From the IMG/VR virus record IMGVR_UViG_3300032677_000081, positions 1 to 37,752 of that record: a DNA stretch of 37,752 nt. One strand, written 5' to 3'. The notes below the pieces were generated by a model. The model saw only the letters and a list, made by a program, of their open reading frames with translations, was not told the origin of the DNA and ran no database searches. Position numbers and translations under genes: made by a program. The DNA comes from a virus. Shown piece after piece: positions 16,040 through 22,298 of this stretch (the stretch's first letter is position 1; every line of letters starts with the position of its first letter).

Positions 16040-16445
16040 CAGGCAACAACACACTCTGTTTGGTCGAGGTAGCTCGACTCGCAAGGAGGAACGGTTAGAT
16101 CCCCGGTCCGGAATAGCTTGCGTGTGAAAGGCAATTGCTAACTTAAGGCAACAAATGGTTCGGGCTCTGATGAAAAAGATACAACCCGTGCTTATAGGAC
16201 TTGGATCGATTTCGGGTTACTAGGGTTCCGTTGATATGTGAAGCTTGAGTAGGGGGTACCGGTCAACCGCCTCCGTGTATGGTGTACATACAATCTCATT
16301 AGAATCGATGACAGCTACACTCGGATAATGTAGAGTCAGTTCACCGTTATACGGTGAATTGTGACCGCGTAATCTGGATAATGCGTAAGAAAAACAATCA
16401 TGTCTGAGCTTTAGCGAAAGACATAGATCTCAGTGAGATCTCGAA
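16040..16445 (+). ncRNA. Candidate structured RNA, about 400 nt, no ORF
   Basis: No convincing coding frame exists on either strand, yet inverted repeats are dense. They include 16063-16068/16073-16078 (GTCGAG/CTCGAC), 16276-16281/16287-16292 (TGTATG/CATACA), 16315-16319/16329-16333 (CTACA/TGTAG), 16340-16347/16351-16358 (TTCACCGT/ACGGTGAA) enclosed by GTCA/TGAC, 16366-16370/16381-16385 (CGCGT/ATGCG), TGTCT/AGACA at 16401-16423 and 16425-16431/16435-16441 (AGATCTC/GAGATCT). A CGGG...CCCG helix closes the 16160-16188 segment. GC content is higher than in the neighbouring gene ends. The strand is unproven: plus is preferred because the region follows the plus-strand GIY-YIG gene. It could be a group I intron-like RNA, an unnamed phage ncRNA, or an elaborate convergent terminator region. 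Confidence 0.5.
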
Positions 16446-16448
16446 CAG

Positions 16449-17351
16449 TTAGTTAAATCTAATACCCATTTTAGATAAATGTTTTAAAACATTTGATTCT
16501 ATTGTTTGCCATTTAGTAAGATAGTCAGAAAGAAATAATTGCTTTGCTGATTCATAGTTGATAATAAAATCTTCGTGTCTGTAAGGAATGGCTAGATGTG
16601 TTGCCTGTTGGTTACAAACACTAGTTTCAAAACGATACAGTTCAACTGTATGATTAGGATAAATCATTCTGATATTGCACCAAAGATTAAATGTTCGTTT
16701 AAGAACAGACTCTAGCTGATCTAAATCGTTTTTGGTAATTTCTATTGGAGTCAGCTGATCAAAATTCACTGGAGAATCATAGTGCAGTGCGGTATGATCA
16801 TCCAACATGTTTCTAGCTGTAATCAGCTTGCTACAGGCCCAACGCCACCAGTCTTGACGATACATAAAGCAAATCAAAGTGTTTGGATCACTGCACTGCT
16901 GTACTACATCAGTGTTGCTGGGTACAGCATGATGATCAGCAATAGCTGTATAAGTTTTCTGTAGTATTTCTTCCTGTAGTACCGTGGCGCACCTAGTCAT
17001 GGTAAACATCATATACTGTGATATGCCGCTAGTACTGGTGCTAAATCTTATGCTAGGATGTATAATTAAATCTTCGGTTTCAGTCCATAGATTGTCGCCA
17101 ATTAAAAAATCATAAGGCAAGTCTTGTGTAAAAACGGTTTTGATTGAGTAGGAATTGTCTAACAACCTGTGGAGATCTTGATAACTGTGATCGATATAAG
17201 GAGTTTCCCAAATGGTATTAGAGTCTGCAGGCAACTGCCATTGGCCGCTAGATTTAGTTTCCACATTTTTATAAGTTGGAAATAGCTGACTGATCCAATC
17301 TCGTTCGCCCGGTTGATCCTGGGTACAAAGAATAATATTCTTTGGATACAT
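16449..17351 (-). CDS. Sulfotransferase-like protein (tentative)
   Basis: A 300-residue protein without a certain family. The segment SQYMMFTMTRCATVLQEEIL (about residues 110-129) resembles the 5'-phosphosulfate loop of sulfotransferases (hydrophobic strand, T-x-R-x-x-T, helix). FMYRQDWWRWACSKL (about 167-181) resembles the 3'-phosphate region. If correct, it would transfer sulfate from PAPS, perhaps to a host surface sugar or small molecule. It starts in a TAATG overlap with the upstream DUF6614-like gene, so the two are co-translated. It ends 4 bp from the structured region. The P-loop is not canonical (Cys replaces the usual Ser/Gly), so activity is uncertain. Confidence 0.5.
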   Translation of the reverse strand: MYPKNIILCTQDQPGERDWISQLFPTYKNVETKSSGQWQLPADSNTIWETPYIDHSYQDLHRLLDNSYSIKTVFTQDLPYDFLIGDNLWTETEDLIIHPSIRFSTSTSGISQYMMFTMTRCATVLQEEILQKTYTAIADHHAVPSNTDVVQQCSDPNTLICFMYRQDWWRWACSKLITARNMLDDHTALHYDSPVNFDQLTPIEITKNDLDQLESVLKRTFNLWCNIRMIYPNHTVELYRFETSVCNQQATHLAIPYRHEDFIINYESAKQLFLSDYLTKWQTIESNVLKHLSKMGIRFN

Positions 17352-17686
17352 TAGAACTGATCAGGCCAATCACGGAACAGTGCGTGTTGTATGTCACCGG
17401 CAACAAATTGATTGAAGCTTTTGTGTTTGACTTCTAGTTCGCCTTCTAAAGGAGCCACGCGGCGAAACGCCGAATCCATCTGTGCCATGTCTTGGAACTC
17501 CATCAAGATCATCCACTCGGGCATGTCAGTAATACTACGGAAGCCCATTTTGCAACGAGTGATGCGATAGCTTTCCATCTTGCCTTCGGCGATCAAATGA
17601 TCAAAGAAACTTTTCATTCCGTTGACCCAGTCCAAGTCCGAGATGTCGCCTTCTTTGTTTGCCCAAATTGTGTACAAGTCTGCCAT
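17351..17686 (-). CDS. DUF6614-like small protein
   Basis: A 111-residue protein (MADLYTIWANKEGDISDLDW..., with RITRCKMGFRS, then EWMILMEFQDMAQMDSAFRR and HALFRDWPDQF). This pattern matches a small family of unknown function found in marine alphaproteobacteria, which I recall as DUF6614, with a ferredoxin-like alpha/beta layout similar to dimeric barrel proteins. AAGGAAAAATA precedes the ATG. It forms a two-gene unit with the sulfotransferase-like gene through a TAATG overlap. Presence in a phage suggests capture from a marine bacterium. The molecular function is unknown, and the family name is from memory. Confidence 0.6.
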   Translation of the reverse strand: MADLYTIWANKEGDISDLDWVNGMKSFFDHLIAEGKMESYRITRCKMGFRSITDMPEWMILMEFQDMAQMDSAFRRVAPLEGELEVKHKSFNQFVAGDIQHALFRDWPDQF

Positions 17687-17723
17687 TATTTTTCCTTAAC
17701 TTTTAATATACATATATAATTAT

Positions 17724-18404
17724 ATGAAAATACAGTTCGCACATAATTTTGGCCACCAAGAACAGGGTGAGTTTTTTCACTTTGGTTGTGAGTTAGTTGA
17801 TGTAGCTCCAGAAGAATACAATGCCGCGTTAGACTTTGGATTTTTACAATCGATACGCAACAACAAAGTAGTATGGTATCAAAGTCGCAGTACTCGTGTT
17901 GCTGTGGCCAACACCGATTATGAGTTATTGCCAGATGCCTGTATTATTGAAAATCCTACGCCGGCTCAGTTTACAGAAATGGATCATATCTATACTGCCT
18001 ACTGCTACTATAAAAAGTTCAAAAAGTATTTTGAAATTGGACAACACTTGCCGTCGGATCGCTTTATGGCCTATTACCAGAGTGATGTATTTGTGGCCTG
18101 GGCCAAACTAAGACACTATTCTGATCAGGCCATAGAAACCAGTTTGTTTGCCTGGGATTATAGTCAGCCACACACCAGATTAGGCAGTCGTAGTCTAGAG
18201 CACGAAATAGCCTGGGCCAAACGCGAAGGCTATGAATATGTTTATCTAGGACCCGGCTACGAGCGATCCAGTCTGTACAAGGCTGATATACAAGGATTTG
18301 AGTGGTGGACTGGGCAAGAGTGGAGTCAGGACACTGATCAATATCGTCAGCTGTGCAAGCGTGACAGTAAGATCAAGTTGCCCGTGGATCTTTACGGTGT
18401 TTGA
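17724..18404 (+). CDS. ATE-like GNAT-fold acyltransferase
   Basis: A 226-residue protein. Its C-terminal half resembles arginyl/leucyl-tRNA-protein transferases of the ATE/BPT family: a Tyr-rich helix (HIYTAYCYYKKFKKYFEIG) that parallels the F..Y..Y segment, then RSLEHEIAWAKREGYEYVYL and GPGYERSSLYKADIQGFEWW, ending in GQEW, close to the family's YLGYWI...M.YK..F.P.E.L....W. Such enzymes add an amino acid to protein N-termini and mark them for degradation. It may instead be a GNAT relative with another acyl donor. It is divergent from the DUF6614-like gene across a 37-bp A/T-rich gap and overlaps the convergent 18373-18882 gene by 32 bp. Confidence 0.5.
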   Translation: MKIQFAHNFGHQEQGEFFHFGCELVDVAPEEYNAALDFGFLQSIRNNKVVWYQSRSTRVAVANTDYELLPDACIIENPTPAQFTEMDHIYTAYCYYKKFKKYFEIGQHLPSDRFMAYYQSDVFVAWAKLRHYSDQAIETSLFAWDYSQPHTRLGSRSLEHEIAWAKREGYEYVYLGPGYERSSLYKADIQGFEWWTGQEWSQDTDQYRQLCKRDSKIKLPVDLYGV

Positions 18405-18882
18405 ACAAGACTTCTAAATAGTCCGCAGGCCAAGTGTCATAAAAGCCCTTCTTGGCAACAAGCTGGGCTTTTTCATTTAGATCGCTGAGATCTTGAACCA
18501 GTGCCAGTGCATAGGTACCTTGATTCATTGAAACACCGTTGACAATTTCAGGATCGCCAGGATGATCTTCCAACGCTATGAAACCTTTGGGCAGTAAAGC
18601 TTCTTCGTTGGCAGCCGTAACATCACTTGCAAATTGTTCATAAGAAAACTCATCAGGATTGTAGGCAAGAATTAACACACTCTTGCCACCTATACCATCA
18701 CGGGCAACATTGACCAGATCAAAATAAGGATTGACACCTACTCTAACGGTAAAGTCACGATCCAGTCTGGCCTTGCGAGCATATGGACAAGGAGCCCAGC
18801 CGCCTAGTGCTGGGTGCGGAACTTCTACAAAAGTTTCTATCCAGTGCTCTATATCTGATTGTACAGTGGCTAAGTCTAACAT
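18373..18882 (-). CDS. Unrecognised 169-aa protein
   Basis: I do not recognise the family. The protein begins LDLATVQSDIEHWIETFVEV and has a WAPCPYARKARLD motif at about residues 29-41. An alternating alpha/beta body follows, with SVLILAYNPDEFS and a C-terminal YDTWPADYLEVLFKHRKDP. The CPYA segment resembles the CPFA-type motif of several small bacterial proteins, but no catalytic set is clear. Its start overlaps the stop of the 93-codon frame (TAATG), so it is co-transcribed with gp26. Its 3' end overlaps the plus-strand ATE-like gene by 32 bp. Confidence 0.7.
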   Translation of the reverse strand: MLDLATVQSDIEHWIETFVEVPHPALGGWAPCPYARKARLDRDFTVRVGVNPYFDLVNVARDGIGGKSVLILAYNPDEFSYEQFASDVTAANEEALLPKGFIALEDHPGDPEIVNGVSMNQGTYALALVQDLSDLNEKAQLVAKKGFYDTWPADYLEVLFKHRKDPRAT

Positions 18883-19163
18883 TAGAAAAATGGCAATCCA
18901 GATTTTTTAGTAGTATCCAAGTTTTCTTTGATGAGATCACTGATTAAAGTACGCTCGTCTGAACTTAGATGTAAAGCCTGATCGTATGATATTCCACCAC
19001 GCATGTACCAGGCCATTTTTAACGCCTCCTCCTTGATTGTAGCAGACTCTTTTTTCATTTCCTCAATCAGCTCGGAAATTTTTTCAGGAGGTAAGGTCAG
19101 GAGGCGCGATCGAAAAAACTTGTCATATCCAAGGTAAGCTGTTGCTCGTATTTGAATTGGCAC
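18882..19163 (-). CDS. Overlapping gp26-downstream frame (gp51 position), probably reached by -1 frameshift
   Basis: An open frame of 93 codons from a GTG at 19163, overlapping the gp26 end by 67 bp in the -1 frame. The conserved-looking part is IKEEALKMAWYMRGGISYDQ followed by LIKENLDTTKKSGLPFF, a pattern familiar from small T4-like proteins next to gp26. T4 has gene 51 (hub assembly) directly after 26, so gp51 is the positional equivalent, but the length is much shorter. The GTG has no Shine-Dalgarno sequence, and upstream the frame is closed by TGA. A slippery T TTT TTC in the overlap offers entry by -1 frameshifting, giving a gp26 extension of 76 residues. Independent initiation cannot be excluded. 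Confidence 0.65.
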   Translation of the reverse strand: MPIQIRATAYLGYDKFFRSRLLTLPPEKISELIEEMKKESATIKEEALKMAWYMRGGISYDQALHLSSDERTLISDLIKENLDTTKKSGLPFF

Positions 19164-19945
19164 TCTGGACAGGTTAAATCAACTGGTTGTAGTTCTGAAT
19201 CAGATTTAATTTTTACCAAGTGATCTCGGATATCGTTAAACAGCGAACGATCGCAGTTCTTAAAAAATTCTTGTATAAATTCGGGCTGGTTGACCATGGC
19301 ATTGGGAGTTCTAATCAATGACACACTCTGGGCGATTGTGCGTACAGTAATTTCAGTTAATTTTTTGAGTGCATGACTCAATGCCATAACTTTTTCTTGG
19401 TTAGCTTCGCCGTTGTCATTGAGATCTGGCAACATCTGTAGTGCTCGCTGTTCTTCAAACTGTACTTGATTGTTGCTGTTAACTTCTTTGTAGCTGAGTG
19501 GTTTAAAGAAAATTTCAATATCGCCATGCTTGATGCTGTGTTCAAAATCTGGAGTTTTCATCTTAGCCAATACAGTACGCAGATCCAAAGCCAGTTCAGT
19601 AATGGTCTGACACTGTGGACATTCGGTAGAAAAATCCATATTTTGCCCGTAACTGGCAATTCTAATACCAACAAGAATAGCATCAATGTCAATACTAGGC
19701 ACTGACCAGCCGTCTTTGATATTAGGAACACAACTTTCAATAACACTGACCACTGCCTGACCGTTGAACAATGCATCTGGAGTACGATAGGTAATTTCAT
19801 CAATGGCCGTCATGGGCAACACCGGCAATTCACCGTTCTGCGGCATCGCTAGTGTGCCTTCTGGATAAAAATTACCCTGACTAGGTAGTCGAATGTACAG
19901 CGCAGGCTGTCTAAAATACTGTGATAAAGGGTTGTTTGGATTCAT
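19097..19945 (-). CDS. 26: Baseplate hub subunit gp26 (T4_baseplate family)
   Basis: A 282-residue protein. The N-terminus (ALYIRLPSQGNFYPEG, then LPVLPMTAIDEITYRTPDAL, FNGQAVVSVIESCVPNIKD) and two CxxC pairs (CPQC at about residue 130 and CPEC near 260) match the T4 gp26 hub family, PF12322 as I remember it. T4 gp26 is 208 aa. It acts in hub assembly together with the tape measure protein. AAGGAAAAACCC precedes its ATG, and it is divergent from the tape measure gene with only 26 bp between starts. Four sense codons before its TGA lies a T TTT TTC heptamer in the right frame to shift into the overlapping 93-codon frame. Confidence 0.82.
   Translation of the reverse strand: MNPNNPLSQYFRQPALYIRLPSQGNFYPEGTLAMPQNGELPVLPMTAIDEITYRTPDALFNGQAVVSVIESCVPNIKDGWSVPSIDIDAILVGIRIASYGQNMDFSTECPQCQTITELALDLRTVLAKMKTPDFEHSIKHGDIEIFFKPLSYKEVNSNNQVQFEEQRALQMLPDLNDNGEANQEKVMALSHALKKLTEITVRTIAQSVSLIRTPNAMVNQPEFIQEFFKNCDRSLFNDIRDHLVKIKSDSELQPVDLTCPECQFKYEQQLTLDMTSFFDRAS
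19112..19118 (-). other. Candidate -1 ribosomal frameshift site T TTT TTC
   Basis: On the minus strand the gp26 codons AGT TTT TTC contain a canonical X XXY YYZ heptamer (T TTT TTC) in the zero frame. A -1 slip would decode Phe-Phe and then continue with CGA in the frame of the 93-codon ORF, giving a product of about 354 residues alongside the 282-residue gp26. No strong stem-loop was found just downstream, so the efficiency is unknown. Confidence 0.55.
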
Positions 19946-19971
19946 GGGTTTTTCCTTGGATAAGTATAATT

Positions 19972-22278
19972 ATGGCTGATATCAATGACGATCAAATTAA
20001 TGCGCTGAACGATAGCATTCGCGAACTAATCGAAATTAACAAAGGATTAGCCGCGGCCCTGGGTGTTGATGTCAAAACTAAAAAGACTGATAATAGCGAG
20101 TTTGGCAAAAAAATGGCCGAAGCTAACAAGTCGTTAGATGCCATGAAAAATACAGTAAATGCTGTTACTGGCACACTGGGATCTTTGAGAAATGAATCTG
20201 GCGCACAAGCATATAACAAGGCCATTGATTCAACAGCGGCTGGAATCAATAAACTTGGCAATTATCTAAGTGTACTTTTTCCAGAATTTTCATTATTAAT
20301 TAAAACTGTACAATTTGCTACCCTGTCGCTGGCAGAGTATGGTAAAGCAGTAAGCAAGCAGGCAGATGCTCTATATAAAAGCTATCAAGATTTAAGTGCC
20401 ATTGGTGCTACAACTATCTCTGGTGGTTTAGATGAAGTTTTTACTAACCTACAACAGTTTGGTTATACAGTAAAACAAATTGGCAATTTAGGCGCACTGG
20501 TTAAAGACAGTGCTGACAATCTAGCAGTATTGGGTGGTACGGTAGCAGACGGTACAGCGCAGTTTGCTGAAATGAGTCAGGCAGTTCGTGAAAGTGCCTT
20601 TGGCGATCATTTGCGTATGATGGGCTTTACTATTGATAGTCTTAACAAAGGTACAGCAAATTATCTAAGACTACAAGCGGCACAAGGCGAGCTAGGAAAT
20701 AAAACTCAAGAGCAACTGACCGAAGGTGCTGAACAATATCTAGTTCAGCAAGATAGACTCACTAAACTTACTGGCGCCAGTGCCGATGAGCAGGCTAAAC
20801 TTAAAGAGTCTGCTCTGTCAGAAGAACGATTTGGAGCTTCAATTCGTCTGCGCGAACGACAAGCCAAAGAAGCAGACATACGCGGCGACCACGAATTGGC
20901 TTCAAAATTACGAAAACAAAACGAAGACATTCAAAATGTCAGTGTTCAAGTATTAAAAGCTGGGGGTAAAAATCTAGCACAAGGTATGCGTGACATATCC
21001 ACTGGATTTGTTACTAGCCCGGCTGCCCGTCAATTTCAAATTGGTTTTCCTAGAACTGCTGAACTGATAAGAAAAGGTGCCGATCAGATAACCATTGCCA
21101 ACAGCATGAGAGAAGAAGCTGTAGCCAATGAACAAAAGTTTGATCGACTAAGAGCAGTAGGAGCCGCAGATGCAGTAGCAGGTATTGGTGCAGAAGTTGC
21201 CGCAATGGCCAACTTAAAGGATCAAACAGAAGCCAATGCTAAAATTACGCATTATCAAAATGATCAAGCTGAAGCTGCCGCAAAAAACATGACATTGATG
21301 CAGGTTAAACAACAGCATTATCAACAGGCATTGGATCGTTTGGTTGAGATAGGTATAGGCCCAGTAACTGCCGCAATGAATATATTAGCTGGTGCTATAG
21401 AAACGATTGGTGATCTAGTAGAAGATATTCTACACCCACTGGATTTCCTAGCAGGCAAAACTACACACCAACTTGAATCAAAATTAAGAGATGCTACTGC
21501 CGCGGGAGATACAGCTAGAGCTAAAGCCATTAGAGAAGAAATGGCCAAAGGCGGTGGTGCCACATCATTTGACACAGCCAAATCCGGCGGCGGTGGGTAC
21601 ACTACCGGTGCTAGAGGAATGCAAAACGCCAGCGATGTTGATAAGATTTTATCCACAATTCGTGCCAAAGAATCCGGCGGCAATTATGGTGCACAGGCCA
21701 AAGGCAGTTCTGCATCAGGTGCATATCAATATATCGACAGCACATGGCAGTCTTTAACCAAGAAATTTAGTATTGGTGCTGAATTTAAAAAAGCCAAAGA
21801 TGCTCCTAAAGAAATACAAGATTTAATTGCTCGCAAAAATGTTGAAGAAATTCTAGCCAAAAATAATGGCAGTTTGTCTGCGGTTGCCAACACCTGGTAC
21901 ACAGGCAATGCACAAGGCAAAATGAGTGCTCAAGCACTGGCAGCCAATAACGGTTTGACAGCAGAAAAATATGCATCCGGTTGGATGAACATGTTTAATA
22001 AAATGGGTGGGCCAGCTGTACAAACAGCATCTACTACACCGCAAGCGCCAATAGCGGCACCTACAGGCAGTTATAGTTCCAGTGTAAGTAAACCCACGGA
22101 TCTAACAGTTCCCAAAGACAAAACAGCATCCACCGGAGAAACTGCAATGGCAGCCAATGATCCTAGCATGTTGCATGAAAATCTGATCGGCGCATTAAAA
22201 TCTGGATTTGCCGAAATGTTGCGTGTACAGACTGCACAGTTATCAGTACAGAAACAACAATTAAAAGCTACTAGCTAA
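19972..22278 (+). CDS. Tape measure protein with C-terminal lytic domain (gp29 position)
   Basis: A 768-residue protein from the ATG at 19972 (an upstream in-frame GTG at 19921 lies inside the divergent gp26 gene and is unlikely). Residues 1-550 are mostly helical, with hydrophobic segments around 95-120 and 455-490 (GIGPVTAAMNILAGAIETIG), as in tape measure proteins. Residues about 555-675 form a transglycosylase/resuscitation-factor-like domain: IRAKESGGNYGAQAKG with the likely catalytic E567, SGAYQYIDSTWQ, then SAVANTWYTGN. It would set tail length and cut peptidoglycan during entry, compensating for the lysozyme-less gp5. The position between gp26 and gp20, and the protein's length, support the role. 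By length, a tail of roughly 85-115 nm is expected (inference). Confidence 0.82.
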   Translation: MADINDDQINALNDSIRELIEINKGLAAALGVDVKTKKTDNSEFGKKMAEANKSLDAMKNTVNAVTGTLGSLRNESGAQAYNKAIDSTAAGINKLGNYLSVLFPEFSLLIKTVQFATLSLAEYGKAVSKQADALYKSYQDLSAIGATTISGGLDEVFTNLQQFGYTVKQIGNLGALVKDSADNLAVLGGTVADGTAQFAEMSQAVRESAFGDHLRMMGFTIDSLNKGTANYLRLQAAQGELGNKTQEQLTEGAEQYLVQQDRLTKLTGASADEQAKLKESALSEERFGASIRLRERQAKEADIRGDHELASKLRKQNEDIQNVSVQVLKAGGKNLAQGMRDISTGFVTSPAARQFQIGFPRTAELIRKGADQITIANSMREEAVANEQKFDRLRAVGAADAVAGIGAEVAAMANLKDQTEANAKITHYQNDQAEAAAKNMTLMQVKQQHYQQALDRLVEIGIGPVTAAMNILAGAIETIGDLVEDILHPLDFLAGKTTHQLESKLRDATAAGDTARAKAIREEMAKGGGATSFDTAKSGGGGYTTGARGMQNASDVDKILSTIRAKESGGNYGAQAKGSSASGAYQYIDSTWQSLTKKFSIGAEFKKAKDAPKEIQDLIARKNVEEILAKNNGSLSAVANTWYTGNAQGKMSAQALAANNGLTAEKYASGWMNMFNKMGGPAVQTASTTPQAPIAAPTGSYSSSVSKPTDLTVPKDKTASTGETAMAANDPSMLHENLIGALKSGFAEMLRVQTAQLSVQKQQLKATS

Positions 22279-22283
22279 ACTGC

Positions 22284-22291
22284 GGTAAATA
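22284..22291 (+). promoter_or_regulatory. Late-promoter-like box GGTAAATA before portal gene
   Basis: GGTAAATA lies 7 nt before the gp20 ATG, identical to the minus-strand box at 10929-10936. It is so close to the start that it may instead be a chance or degenerate match. Confidence 0.3.
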
Positions 22292-22298
22292 ACTTACT

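Noticed and set aside
16040-16445. tmRNA, RNase P RNA or a tRNA cluster
   Set aside because: No tRNA-like acceptor/T-arm (no GTTCGANTC type T-loop), no tag-peptide frame, and none of the conserved RNase P blocks could be found on either strand.
18412-18420. TAAATA-like box TCTAAATA on the plus strand
   Set aside because: It lies inside the 3' end of a minus-strand gene with no plus-strand gene downstream.
19921-19971. GTG start at 19921 for the tape measure gene
   Set aside because: It lies inside the gp26 coding region on the other strand, encodes an unlikely peptide, and the ATG at 19972 is better placed.
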